Below the pieces are notes generated by a model. It made no database searches and was not told the DNA's origin. It saw nothing but the letters and a program-made list of their open reading frames with translations. 64,000 nt of DNA from Flavobacterium panici (GTDB lineage: Bacteria > Bacteroidota > Bacteroidia > Flavobacteriales > Flavobacteriaceae): positions 79,003-143,002 of the forward strand of contig NZ_CAIJDE010000044.1 of assembly GCF_903819335.1 (NCBI RefSeq). Direction: 5' to 3'. Of this stretch, positions 32,648-41,243 are shown piece after piece (the first letter of the stretch is position 1; each line of letters starts with the position of its first letter). The position numbers and the translations under genes are program-made.

Positions 32648-33547
32648 ATGAAAAAAATAGCATTTATAATAATAGCAGCAACAGCAATATCATGTTCTGA
32701 TAATAAGAACGAATTTGATGCAACAGGAACTTTTGAAGCAGTAGAAACCATTATTCCGGCAGAAGCAAGCGGTATAATCAAAGAATTAAAAGTTGAAGAA
32801 GGGAATATTTTAAAAGAAAACCAAGTCGTAGGTTATATTGATACCATACAGCTTTCGCTGAAACGTGATCAGCTTGTGGCACAAATTAAAGCAACACAGA
32901 GTAAAAAACCCGATATCAATTCGCAGTTAGATGTTTACAGAGAAGAATTAAAACAAGCTAAACTAGACCAGCAGCGTATGCAAAATTTAGTAAAAGCCGA
33001 TGCCGCAACGAGAAAACAACTGGATGATGCCACAACAAAAGTTTCGGTTATTCAAAAACAAATTACCGCTTTACAAACGCAGCTTAATATCAGCACAACA
33101 GGAATTGACGATGAAACCCAAACCTTAAAAGTTCAGATAAGTCAAATTCAGGATCAGCTGGCTAAATCGAAAATTGTCAATAAAACAAACGGAACAGTTT
33201 TGACAAAATATGCTGAAGTAGGGGAGATGGCGACAATTGGTAAACCACTTTATAAAATCGCCGATTTATCAACCATAAACTTAAGGGTTTATATTACCGG
33301 AGATCAATTACCGGGTGTAAAATTAAACGACAATGTAAAAGTTTTTGTAGACGACACAAACAAAACTTATAAAGAATATAGCGGTGTGGTTGAATGGATT
33401 AGCGATAAAGCGGAGTTTACGCCAAAAACAATTCAAACAAAGGACGAACGCGCCAATTTGGTTTATGCTGTTAAAGTGAGAGTTAAAAATGATGGTTATT
33501 TGAAAATTGGAATGTATGGCGAAATTAAACTCAAACTTTCAAAATAA
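32648..33547 (+). CDS. HlyD-family membrane-fusion lipoprotein
   Basis: The 299-residue protein is a predicted lipoprotein (lipobox AISC, Cys16). It has the split lipoyl/biotinyl-like domain (ETIIPAEASGIIKELKVEEG, then TNGTVLTKYAEVGEMATIGK) around a coiled-coil hairpin at about 75-175 rich in Gln, Lys and Leu, and a C-terminal beta-barrel. It bridges the inner-membrane transporter to the TolC channel. Its stop codon overlaps the ATG of the ATPase gene (TAATG), indicating translational coupling. Confidence 0.9.
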   Translation: MKKIAFIIIAATAISCSDNKNEFDATGTFEAVETIIPAEASGIIKELKVEEGNILKENQVVGYIDTIQLSLKRDQLVAQIKATQSKKPDINSQLDVYREELKQAKLDQQRMQNLVKADAATRKQLDDATTKVSVIQKQITALQTQLNISTTGIDDETQTLKVQISQIQDQLAKSKIVNKTNGTVLTKYAEVGEMATIGKPLYKIADLSTINLRVYITGDQLPGVKLNDNVKVFVDDTNKTYKEYSGVVEWISDKAEFTPKTIQTKDERANLVYAVKVRVKNDGYLKIGMYGEIKLKLSK

Positions 33548-34455
33548 TGGAATCCGTTGTTGTAAAAAATATTACCAAAACCTACGGAAAGGAGAAAAAG
33601 GTTGCTGTAAATGATGTTTCATTTTCGGTAAACAAAGGCGAACTTTTTGGATTAATTGGCCCGGACGGCGCAGGAAAAACCAGTATTTTCAGAATTCTGA
33701 CCACGGTTTTATTAGCAGATAGCGGTTCGGCTTCAATTGACGGATTGGATGTGGTAAAAGAGTTTAAATCCATCAGAAATACAATTGGTTATATGCCGGG
33801 AAAATTCTCCTTGTATCAGGATTTAACAGTCGAAGAAAACCTTAATTTTTTCGCCACATTATTCGGAACCACAATTGAGGAAAATTACAATTTGATCAAA
33901 GATATTTATGTTCAGATTGAACCTTTTAAAACCCGAAGAGCAGGAAAATTATCGGGCGGAATGAAACAAAAACTAGCTTTGTGCTGTGCCTTAATCCATA
34001 AACCAAATGTTTTGTTTCTGGACGAACCTACAACCGGAGTTGATCCTGTTTCCAGAAAGGAATTTTGGGAAATGCTCCAAAAACTGAAAAAACAGGATAT
34101 TACCATTATTGTTTCAACACCTTATATGGACGAAGCCAATCTTTGTGACAGAATTGCATTGATTCAGGACGGAAAAATTCTTTCAATCGACAGTCCGAAA
34201 AATATAATCCAGAATTATCCTGATGCACTTTTTGCTGTAAAAGCAGATAATATGTATTCACTTTTGAAAGCTTTGGCAATATATCCAAATCGGTTAATGA
34301 GTTATGCTTTTGGAGAATTTGCTCATTTTTCTTTCAAAGAAAACCCAGATAAAGCAGATTTATTACAGTTTTTGGAAACAAAAGGAATTAAAAATATAGA
34401 AATAAAAGAAGCTGCCGTAACGATAGAAGACAGTTTTATTAAGCTCTTAAGTTAA
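33547..34455 (+). CDS. ABC exporter ATPase, first of two
   Basis: The 302-residue protein is an ABC-2-type ATPase: Walker A GPDGAGKTS (Lys44), signature LSGGMKQ, Walker B VLFLDEPTTGVDP and the switch His position replaced in IIVSTPYMDEANL, where most ATPases have a TTH motif. About 80 extra C-terminal residues follow the nucleotide-binding domain. The GPDGAGKT form is typical of YbhF-like exporters, where two ATPase domains are fused in one chain. Here the partner is a separate gene 260 bp downstream, beyond a repeat element. Confidence 0.9.
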   Translation: MESVVVKNITKTYGKEKKVAVNDVSFSVNKGELFGLIGPDGAGKTSIFRILTTVLLADSGSASIDGLDVVKEFKSIRNTIGYMPGKFSLYQDLTVEENLNFFATLFGTTIEENYNLIKDIYVQIEPFKTRRAGKLSGGMKQKLALCCALIHKPNVLFLDEPTTGVDPVSRKEFWEMLQKLKKQDITIIVSTPYMDEANLCDRIALIQDGKILSIDSPKNIIQNYPDALFAVKADNMYSLLKALAIYPNRLMSYAFGEFAHFSFKENPDKADLLQFLETKGIKNIEIKEAAVTIEDSFIKLLS

Positions 34456-34466
34456 TATGGTTTTTA

Positions 34467-34690
34467 AACACATAGGAACATAGATATTGAATTTTCATTT
34501 TACTCATTTTTTTAAACATAGCCAGTGGTTTCAACCACTGGAAACGCATCGTGATTATCCAGCGTCCCAGTGGTTGAAACCACTGGCTATATTAAATATA
34601 ATGTCATTTTAAAACATCTCTATCTATGTTTGTTTAAACAAGTGAAACGCCTTTTCAACTCAACGAATATCTATGTTCCTATGTGTTTAA
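34467..34690. repeat. ACACATAG-ended element inside the ABC operon
   Basis: ACACATAGGAACATAG at 34469 and CTATGTTCCTATGTGT near 34671-34686 form inverted ends. Between them are ACATAGCCAGTGGTTTCAAC with its inverted partner GTGGTTGAAACCACTGGCTA, and CAAGTGAAACGCCTTTT. At about 220 bp it is the most complete single copy in the window. It separates two ATPase genes that are expected to be co-transcribed. Confidence 0.9.
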
Positions 34691-34714
34691 AAAATTAAGC
34701 AACAGAAAAAAAAT

Positions 34715-35455
34715 ATGAACGAGAAAGTAATTTCGTGCAAAGCATTAACCAAACGATTTGGAGATTTTACCGCCGTAGATGCCATCACTTTTGAAGTGGA
34801 AAAAGGAGAAATTTTCGGATTTCTAGGCGCAAATGGTGCAGGTAAAACAACAGCCATGAGAATGCTTTGCGGTTTATCGAACCCAACATCCGGCGAAGCA
34901 AAAATTGCAGGTTTTGATATTTATAAAGAAACCGAAAAAATAAAGAAAAGTATAGGATATATGAGTCAGAAATTCTCGTTATACGATGATTTGACGGTTC
35001 AGGAAAACATTACCTTTTTTGCCGGAATTTATGGTTTAAGTGATAAAGCCATCAAAGAAAACAGTGCCGCACTTTTGAAACAATTAGGAATGGAAGATCA
35101 GGCAGACAAAAGAGTCAGTTCACTTCCGTTAGGATGGAAACAAAAATTGGCTTTTTCAACCGCGATTATTCATAAACCAGAAATTGTGTTTCTGGATGAA
35201 CCAACAGGCGGCGTCGATCCTGTAACACGCCGACAATTTTGGGATTTGATTTACGAAGCATCCGGAAACGGAATTACCATTTTTGTGACCACGCATTATA
35301 TGGACGAAGCCGAATATTGTAACAGAGTTTCGATAATGGTCGACGGAAAAGTAGAAGCACTCGATACGCCTACAAACCTAAAAAAACAATTTAGCGTAAC
35401 CACAATGGATGAGGTATTTTATCATCTTGCCAGAGAAGCCAAACGCGGAGAATAG
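34715..35455 (+). CDS. ABC exporter ATPase, second of two
   Basis: The 246-residue ATPase has Walker A GANGAGKTT (Lys44), Walker B IVFLDEPTGGVDP and a normal switch region IFVTTHYMDEAEYC. Its signature motif is LPLGWKQ instead of LSGGQ, so it is probably the degenerate partner in an asymmetric ATPase pair with the preceding gene, whose signature is canonical but whose switch His is altered. The two together would give one good catalytic site. A start ATG at 34715 follows the repeat closely. Confidence 0.9.
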   Translation: MNEKVISCKALTKRFGDFTAVDAITFEVEKGEIFGFLGANGAGKTTAMRMLCGLSNPTSGEAKIAGFDIYKETEKIKKSIGYMSQKFSLYDDLTVQENITFFAGIYGLSDKAIKENSAALLKQLGMEDQADKRVSSLPLGWKQKLAFSTAIIHKPEIVFLDEPTGGVDPVTRRQFWDLIYEASGNGITIFVTTHYMDEAEYCNRVSIMVDGKVEALDTPTNLKKQFSVTTMDEVFYHLAREAKRGE

Positions 35456-35463
35456 TTGTTCGT

Positions 35464-35611
35464 CCTGCAAGGTTTTCAAAACCTTGTAGGTATTAAGAAT
35501 AGACCATATTCTAAACGAATTCCATCCTGCAAGGTTTTCAAAACCTTGTAGGTCTAAATATAAAGTGCACCAAATAATAGCATACCTACAAGGTTTTGGA
35601 AACCTTGCAGG
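35464..35611. repeat. Three copies of a 27-bp palindrome
   Basis: CCTGCAAGGTTTTCAAAACC plus TTGTAGG occurs at 35464-35490 and 35526-35552. The same palindrome in the opposite orientation, with the centre GGTTTTGGAAACC, is at 35585-35611. Each copy can fold into a 12-13 bp hairpin. They fill the gap between the second ATPase gene and the first permease gene. Confidence 0.85.
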
Positions 35612-35634
35612 ATAAAAGAAAAAATAATCCGAAT

Positions 35635-36741
35635 ATGAAACAATTTCTAACATTCGTAAAAAAAGAATTTTTGCACGTACTGCGTGACAAGAAAACACTG
35701 CTGATTCTCTTTGGAATGCCGGTGGTGCAGATTCTTATTTTTGGTTTTGCTTTAACCAATGAAGTAAAAAACTCCCAAATAGTAGTCGTTGATTATGCCA
35801 AAGATATTGCCTCACAAGAAATCATTACTAAAATAGAAGCAAGCCGTTATTTTGAAATTAGAAAAACCCTTGCCGGAAGTAAAGAACTGGAAGCCGCTTT
35901 TAGAACCGGTGAAATAAAAATGGCAGTGATATTTCCGGAAGGATTTAATAACCAGCTTTTACATCAAAATAAAGCACAGATTCAAGTTTTGGCCGATGCA
36001 TCAGACCCAAATAATGCGACAACTTTGACCAATTATGTTTCATCAATTATAAACGATTATCAGGCACAATTGAATCAGGAAAATGCAGTGCCGTTGCAGA
36101 TAAAACCCGAAGTAAAAATGCTATACAATCCGCAGTTAAAAGGCGCGCCAAACTTTGTTCCCGGCGTTATGGCTTTGGTTTTAATGTTAGTCTGCGTGAT
36201 GATGACGGCAATTGCTATTGTAAAAGAAAAAGAAACCGGAACCATGGAAATTCTTTTGGTTTCTCCGTTCAAACCTTTAATGGTGATACTTTCAAAAGCA
36301 GTTCCGTATCTTTTACTTTCAATGGTAAATGTAGTTTCCATTTTATTATTGAGCGTCTTTGTGCTCGATTTACCCATTGCCGGAAACATACTCTTACTTT
36401 TTGCAGAAAGCACTTTGTTCATTATAACCTGTTTGACTTTAGGAATTTTTATTTCGGTTAAAACCGATTCGCAGCAAACTGCCATGTTGATTTCATTATT
36501 AGGAATGCTTTTGCCAACCTTACTTTTCAGTGGCTTTATGTTTCCTATCGAAAATATGCCTCTGCCTTTGCAGTGGTTTTCAAATGTTGTGCCTTCAAAA
36601 TGGTATTATATCATTGTAAAAGGAATCATGATAAAAGGACTAGGATTCTCCTATGTATGGAAAGAAACTTTAATCCTGTTCGGAATCACCATTTTCTTAT
36701 TGATTGTAAGTCTTAAAAGCTTTAAAATACGTTTGTCATGA
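35635..36741 (+). CDS. ABC-2 type permease, first of two
   Basis: The 368-residue protein has one N-terminal membrane helix (LLILFGMPVVQILIFGFALT), a large periplasmic domain of about 130 residues, and five more helices in the C-terminal half. The family block EKETGTMEILLVSPFKPL lies on the cytoplasmic side after the second helix, where the coupling helix contacts the ATPase. This is the YbhS/YhhJ-like layout. The start at 35635 avoids the palindromic repeat that an upstream start at 35596 would translate. It overlaps the next gene by ATGA. Confidence 0.9.
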   Translation: MKQFLTFVKKEFLHVLRDKKTLLILFGMPVVQILIFGFALTNEVKNSQIVVVDYAKDIASQEIITKIEASRYFEIRKTLAGSKELEAAFRTGEIKMAVIFPEGFNNQLLHQNKAQIQVLADASDPNNATTLTNYVSSIINDYQAQLNQENAVPLQIKPEVKMLYNPQLKGAPNFVPGVMALVLMLVCVMMTAIAIVKEKETGTMEILLVSPFKPLMVILSKAVPYLLLSMVNVVSILLLSVFVLDLPIAGNILLLFAESTLFIITCLTLGIFISVKTDSQQTAMLISLLGMLLPTLLFSGFMFPIENMPLPLQWFSNVVPSKWYYIIVKGIMIKGLGFSYVWKETLILFGITIFLLIVSLKSFKIRLS

Positions 36742-37856
36742 GAATCATCAAATTTTTACTCATCAAAGAGTTCAAACAAATATTTCGTAATCGCGCCATT
36801 TTAGCCGTGATTATGGTAATGCCCGTTATACAGCTTATTATTTTGCCGCTTGCAGCCAATTATGAAATCAAAAATATCAATCTGGCTGTGGTGGACAACG
36901 ACCGATCTGATTATTCCAGAGATTTAATCAATCAGGTTATTGCTTCCGGTTATTTCAAATTAAGAACTTATAACGATTCGTATAAACAAGCGTTCACACA
37001 ATTAGAAGAAGACAATGCCGATTTAATTCTGGAAATTCCACATGGATTTGAAGAAGATCTTATAAAAGAAAACAAACAGCAGCTTTTTATTGGTGTAAAC
37101 GCCATTAACGGAACAAAAGCCGGATTAGGCGCTGGTTACATCAGCGATATTATAAGAGAATACAATAATGGTTTGCGTAAAAAAATGAATGTTCCAACAA
37201 GTTTTAATGCTATGCCGGTAATTGAAATTACATCATCAAACTGGTACAATCCGCATTTAAATTATCAATTGTATATGGTTCCGGGAATTCTGGCTATTTT
37301 GGTGACACTTGTTGGCGGATTTCTTTCGGCATTAAATATTGTAAAAGAAAAAGAAGCCGGAACAATCGAACAAATTAATGTTTCTCCGGTCAAAAAATAC
37401 CATTTCATTTTAGGGAAATTAATTCCGTTCTGGATTCTTGGCAATGTAGTTTTTACATTAGGATTATTAGTTGGCTGGATTTTTTACGGAATAATTCCGC
37501 TGGGAAATCTGTTGGTTTTATACGCTTTTATCGCCGTTTATTTGCTGGCTATTTTAGGTTTCGGGTTATTGGTTTCCACAATCTGCGACACACAGCAGCA
37601 AGCCATGCTTATTATGTTCTTTTTTGTAATGATATTTGTTTTAATGGGCGGTTTATTTACACCAATAGACAGTATGCCGGATTGGGCAAAAACAGTTTCA
37701 AAATTTAATCCAATAAGTTATTTTATTGATGTAATGCGAATGGTTGTAATAAAAGGAAGCGGTTTTAAAGATGTTCAAAAACACATTTTAGTCATTATAG
37801 GTTTTGCTATTGTTTTGAATATTGCCGCCGTTTTAAATTATCGAAAAACATCTTAA
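36738..37856 (+). CDS. ABC-2 type permease, second of two
   Basis: The 372-residue protein is a paralogue of the preceding permease, with the same order of one helix (AILAVIMVMPVIQLIILPLA), a periplasmic domain, the block EKEAGTIEQINVSPVKKYHF, and C-terminal helices. The two permeases form the membrane pore of the exporter. The start codon overlaps the previous stop (ATGA), so the pair is translationally coupled. It is the last gene of the operon. Confidence 0.9.
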   Translation: MRIIKFLLIKEFKQIFRNRAILAVIMVMPVIQLIILPLAANYEIKNINLAVVDNDRSDYSRDLINQVIASGYFKLRTYNDSYKQAFTQLEEDNADLILEIPHGFEEDLIKENKQQLFIGVNAINGTKAGLGAGYISDIIREYNNGLRKKMNVPTSFNAMPVIEITSSNWYNPHLNYQLYMVPGILAILVTLVGGFLSALNIVKEKEAGTIEQINVSPVKKYHFILGKLIPFWILGNVVFTLGLLVGWIFYGIIPLGNLLVLYAFIAVYLLAILGFGLLVSTICDTQQQAMLIMFFFVMIFVLMGGLFTPIDSMPDWAKTVSKFNPISYFIDVMRMVVIKGSGFKDVQKHILVIIGFAIVLNIAAVLNYRKTS

Positions 37857-37869
37857 ATAAATTAAAAAC

Positions 37870-37900
37870 TAAAGCCTTGATTTTTATTGTCAAGGCTTTA
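37870..37900. terminator. Bidirectional terminator
   Basis: TAAAGCCTTGA and TCAAGGCTTTA form an 11-bp stem with a T-rich loop between two convergent genes. It can stop the efflux operon and the minus-strand SDR gene. Confidence 0.8.
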
Positions 37901-37906
37901 GAATAT

Positions 37907-38704
37907 TTAGATTAAACAGTTTTTAAAACCCCCGCCATCAGCGCGTAAACAAGAACCATTTGTTGCAATCGAAAGCGGACTTGAAAGATAAGCCGCAAGA
38001 GAAGAAATTTCGTCTGGATTTATAAAACGCTGCAATAAAGAATCCGGATTTGTCTGCTGAATAATAGCACTTTTCATTTGCTCGACTTCTATATTTTGTA
38101 ATGAAGCAATATGTTCAATGGTAGCCGCAACGCCGTCAGAATAAGTTGGCCCGCCGAGAATGGTATTTACTGTAACTTCTGTTCCCTTTGTTAATTTGGA
38201 CAAACCATTACTTACAGCCATCATAGATGCTTTTGTCATTCCGTAATGAATCATATTTCCGGGGATATTCACTCCAGATTCACTGCTGATAAAAATAATT
38301 CGTCCTGAATTTTTCTCCAGCATTTTCGGTAAAAGTTTTTGTGAAAGAAGAATACCGCTCATCACATTAATATCAAAAATTTTGTACCAATCTTCCTCTT
38401 GAATATCTTCAAAAGCCTTTAATTCAAAAATGCCGACATTATTAATCAAGATATCGATATTGTCTAATTTGCTCAATAAATTTGAAACTTCTTCTTTATT
38501 GCTAAAATCAGCTTTTATTCCAGAAACAATTGCATCGGGAAATTCAGCTTTTAATTTTTGTACGGCAAGATTCGTTTTTTCTTCATTTCTGCCGTTAATG
38601 ATAACTTCTGCTTTTTCATTTAATAACTGTTGCGCAATTGCAAAACCAATTCCCTGAGTTGAACCGCTTATAAAAGCCTTTTTTCCTTCTAATTTTAAAT
38701 TCAT
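37907..38704 (-). CDS. SDR-family oxidoreductase, TetR-controlled
   Basis: The 265-residue classical short-chain dehydrogenase has the cofactor loop ISGSTQGIGFAIA, the NNVG motif (ILINNVGIF), catalytic Ser in FISSESGVN and Tyr/Lys in HYGMTKASM. Gly-rich ending LRADGGGF is typical. The substrate is not predictable. It lies 49 bp downstream of a TetR gene on the same strand. Its own upstream region (38719-38740) carries the same operator-like dyad as the tetR promoter, so the regulator probably controls this gene. Confidence 0.9.
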   Translation of the reverse strand: MNLKLEGKKAFISGSTQGIGFAIAQQLLNEKAEVIINGRNEEKTNLAVQKLKAEFPDAIVSGIKADFSNKEEVSNLLSKLDNIDILINNVGIFELKAFEDIQEEDWYKIFDINVMSGILLSQKLLPKMLEKNSGRIIFISSESGVNIPGNMIHYGMTKASMMAVSNGLSKLTKGTEVTVNTILGGPTYSDGVAATIEHIASLQNIEVEQMKSAIIQQTNPDSLLQRFINPDEISSLAAYLSSPLSIATNGSCLRADGGGFKNCLI

Positions 38705-38718
38705 TTTTATTGTTTTAA

Positions 38719-38740
38719 TTTTGTAATGATTGATACATAA
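38719..38740 (-). promoter_or_regulatory. Operator-like dyad before the SDR gene
   Basis: TTTTGTA - 8 bp - TACATAA matches the dyad at 39346-39367, including the spacer start ATGAT, with one arm mismatch. It lies between tetR and the SDR start, 15 bp before the SDR ATG. Confidence 0.65.
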
Positions 38741-38753
38741 ATAATCAAAAAAA

Positions 38754-39335
38754 TTAGCTGAGAACAGCTAATTGCATTTCGATTTGATTTTTTAAGACAT
38801 TTTTGTCGGGGTACATTCGGCGCAGCGTATTTAATCCACACCAAAAAGTGATCAAATATTTCCCTAATATTTCGGGAGCCGTTTTTGTTTTTAAAGTTCC
38901 GTTTACCTGTTCAAGCTTTATCGCCTGCGTGAACATTTCTTCCACTTCTTTTAAAATCTGCACCGCATTGGCTTCTAGTTTTTCATCAATAAAAGTCATT
39001 TCAACAACCGTATTAGCAATGATACAGCCTTTAAGATGTTCGTTTTCATCCGCGGCAGCGATACTTCTAAAAAAATTCTTAATCAATTCTAAAGGTGAAT
39101 CGCTTTTATTTAATTCAATTTTAAAAGCATCAAAAGCCAATCTGCGTTCTTCAATTGCTTTTTGGAAAACCTCTTTTTTACCGCCTTTAAACGTATTATA
39201 AAAACTTCCGGCTCCGGCTCCGGTTGCTTTTTGCAAATCGCTCAGTGAAGTGGCACTGTATCCTTTTTGCCAAAAAACTTCCTGAGCTTTCTTTATAATA
39301 TTAGCGTCTTCGTAAATTGTCGGTCTTCCTCGCAT
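38754..39335 (-). CDS. TetR/AcrR-family regulator
   Basis: The 193-residue protein has an N-terminal helix-turn-helix (IIKKAQEVFWQKGYSATSLS, DLQKATGAGAGSFYNTF) of the group that usually regulates a neighbouring oxidoreductase, with the C-terminal ligand-binding domain reaching to residue 193. MRGRPTIYED at 39335 is the typical start of this group and is chosen over 39365, because the longer frame would begin inside the operator. It is transcribed toward the SDR gene. Confidence 0.9.
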   Translation of the reverse strand: MRGRPTIYEDANIIKKAQEVFWQKGYSATSLSDLQKATGAGAGSFYNTFKGGKKEVFQKAIEERRLAFDAFKIELNKSDSPLELIKNFFRSIAAADENEHLKGCIIANTVVEMTFIDEKLEANAVQILKEVEEMFTQAIKLEQVNGTLKTKTAPEILGKYLITFWCGLNTLRRMYPDKNVLKNQIEMQLAVLS

Positions 39336-39345
39336 CGCAGATTTA

Positions 39346-39367
39346 TTTTGTAATGATCGGTACAAAA
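39346..39367 (-). promoter_or_regulatory. Operator and -7 box before this tetR
   Basis: TTTTGTA - 8 bp - TACAAAA is a perfect dyad. On the minus strand TAATTTTG (39370-39363), a match to TAnnTTTG, overlaps its outer arm, so binding would block the promoter. Confidence 0.65.
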
Positions 39368-39415
39368 TTATATAAAAAATAAGCTGAATTCAAAATTTTG
39401 AATGATTTTTTAAAA

Positions 39416-40330
39416 TCAGTTAAGAGATTTTTTGAATTGAAGCGGCGTTAAATTGGTTTTCTTTTTAAAGAGTTTGCTAAACGACTGCGAATATTCAAAA
39501 CCTAATGAAAAGGCAATTTCGTTTACACTTAAACTCGTTGTCGAAAGCAATTGTTTTGATTTTTCAATAATATGATTCTGAATATATTGCTGGGTATTTA
39601 AACCCGTAATATTTCGAAGTAAATCGGTTAAATAACTGGCAGAAATATTTAATTCCTGCGATAAATACTGCACCGTAGGAAGTCCTTTTAAAACAGGATT
39701 TTCTTTCTCAAAATAATCAAATAATAATTCTTCTAATCTGCTTAATAAATCATGTGCAGCGGTTTTTCGGGTAATAAACTGCCTGCCGTAAAATCGGTTA
39801 ATATAATTAAGAATCAAGTCAAGATGCGCCACAATCAAATCCTGACTGTAATGATCAATATTGTTTTTCAGTTCGTCCTGCATTTGCTTTAAAAGCCCTG
39901 AAATAATTACATCTTCCTTATCAGAAAGATGTAATGCCTCGGCAATGGAATAAGAAAAAAAACCGTAATTATTAATCATTTTTCCTAAAGGATAATTTCG
40001 GATTAAATCAGCTTTAAAAACCAGCATAAAACCCATAACAGGATTATCATTTATCTGTGTAACCGAAAATATTTGATCTGGTTTTGTGAGCGTTATCATT
40101 CCTTCATCAAAATCATAATCACGCTGGCCGTATTTGAATTTCCCGTTAACGCCTTTTTTCAAAGTAATGCAGTAAAAATCATTCGAAAAATGTTCCCAGA
40201 TATCGCTGTGTTTATAACTCAGTAAAGCAAAATCAATCACGCTGACTAAAGGATGATCTGGTTTAGGAAGTGCAAATAACTGATGCAGTTCTGAAATACT
40301 TTTGATTTTATGTGGAACCGATTTTTTCAT
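39416..40330 (-). CDS. AraC-family regulator, first of a paralogous pair
   Basis: The 304-residue protein has an N-terminal cupin-like sensory region and a C-terminal AraC double helix-turn-helix (VQYLSQELNISASYLTDLLR, then VNEIAFSLGFEYSQSFSKLF and KKKTNLTPLQFK). It is clearly homologous along its whole length to the regulator at 57311-58222, sharing FFSYSIAEALHLSDKE-like and NRFYGRQFITRK blocks. It lies 17 bp downstream of an SDR gene on the same strand, so both are probably in one transcript with the SDR as the regulated enzyme. Confidence 0.9.
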   Translation of the reverse strand: MKKSVPHKIKSISELHQLFALPKPDHPLVSVIDFALLSYKHSDIWEHFSNDFYCITLKKGVNGKFKYGQRDYDFDEGMITLTKPDQIFSVTQINDNPVMGFMLVFKADLIRNYPLGKMINNYGFFSYSIAEALHLSDKEDVIISGLLKQMQDELKNNIDHYSQDLIVAHLDLILNYINRFYGRQFITRKTAAHDLLSRLEELLFDYFEKENPVLKGLPTVQYLSQELNISASYLTDLLRNITGLNTQQYIQNHIIEKSKQLLSTTSLSVNEIAFSLGFEYSQSFSKLFKKKTNLTPLQFKKSLN

Positions 40331-40347
40331 CTAAACAAATTTACAAA

Positions 40348-41181
40348 TTAATCGAAATTAGTCGCAAACGAAAGATGTTTCCATGATTCCATTTCTTCGG
40401 CTTCGGTTTTTCGATGTTCAATAATCGAGTTAAAACTGTCATTTCCTAAAGGAAGATGCACAGGCGGATTTTCTAATTGGGTAACATCAATTAATATTCT
40501 AGCCAGTTTTTTTGGGTCGCCGGGCTGGTTTCCGTCAAAACTTTTCAGCATATTTACGTGCTTTTCTACATTGTAAACTGGAATTTTATTTTTGGCCTGC
40601 GCCAAAGTGCTGTCGCTCATAAAACTCGTTCTAAACATTCCCGGCGCAATTGCAGTAACTTTAATGTCGAATTGTTTTGCTTCTTGTGCCAAAGCTTCAG
40701 AAAGTCCGATAACGGCAAATTTAGCAGCATTATAACTTCCCGTATTCGCATAACCAATATAGCCCATATTGGAAGCAATATTTAAAATATGTCCCGATTT
40801 TTGCTGACGCAGAAAGGGCATCACATTTCTAATAACATTTACAGTTCCAAATAAATTGACATCGATCGTTTTGCGGAATTCTTCGTCGCTTATTTCTTCC
40901 ATACTTCCCACTAAATAATAACCCGCATTATTCAGGACAACATCAATTTTTCCGAAAGTATCAATTGTAGTCTGAATCGCGTTTTTTACTGCTGCATCAT
41001 TTGTAATATCAACCTGAAGCGGAAGAAAGTTTTCATTTTGATTCCCAATTTGGTCGATTAATTCTTTTAGATTTCTGGACGTTGCGGCTACTTTATCGCC
41101 ATTTTTTAAGACTGCATTTGCAGTTTCAAGTCCCATTCCTTTTGAAGCTCCGGTTATAAACCATACTTTTTGACTGCTCAT
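40348..41181 (-). CDS. SDR-family oxidoreductase
   Basis: The 277-residue classical short-chain dehydrogenase has the cofactor loop FITGASKGMGLETA, NNAGYYLVG, catalytic Ser region LNIASNMG and SYNAAKFAV (Tyr/Lys). The C-terminal region extends about 30 residues past the Rossmann fold. It is followed after 17 bp by the AraC gene. A second SDR/AraC pair of the same design is at 57311-59130. The substrate is unknown. Confidence 0.9.
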   Translation of the reverse strand: MSSQKVWFITGASKGMGLETANAVLKNGDKVAATSRNLKELIDQIGNQNENFLPLQVDITNDAAVKNAIQTTIDTFGKIDVVLNNAGYYLVGSMEEISDEEFRKTIDVNLFGTVNVIRNVMPFLRQQKSGHILNIASNMGYIGYANTGSYNAAKFAVIGLSEALAQEAKQFDIKVTAIAPGMFRTSFMSDSTLAQAKNKIPVYNVEKHVNMLKSFDGNQPGDPKKLARILIDVTQLENPPVHLPLGNDSFNSIIEHRKTEAEEMESWKHLSFATNFD

Positions 41182-41243
41182 AATTTTTGTGTTTAATTAT
41201 AAAGCAAAATTCAAAAAACTATAAGCTTAAAAAGTGTTCAAAT

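Noticed and set aside
34715..35455. Second ABC ATPase as a pseudogene because of its LPLGW signature
   Set aside because: The frame, Walker motifs and switch are intact, and this signature form is common in paired drug-exporter ATPases.
36075..36485. 136-codon antisense frame inside the first permease gene
   Set aside because: It is a shadow of a well-supported membrane protein; its composition mirrors the coding strand.
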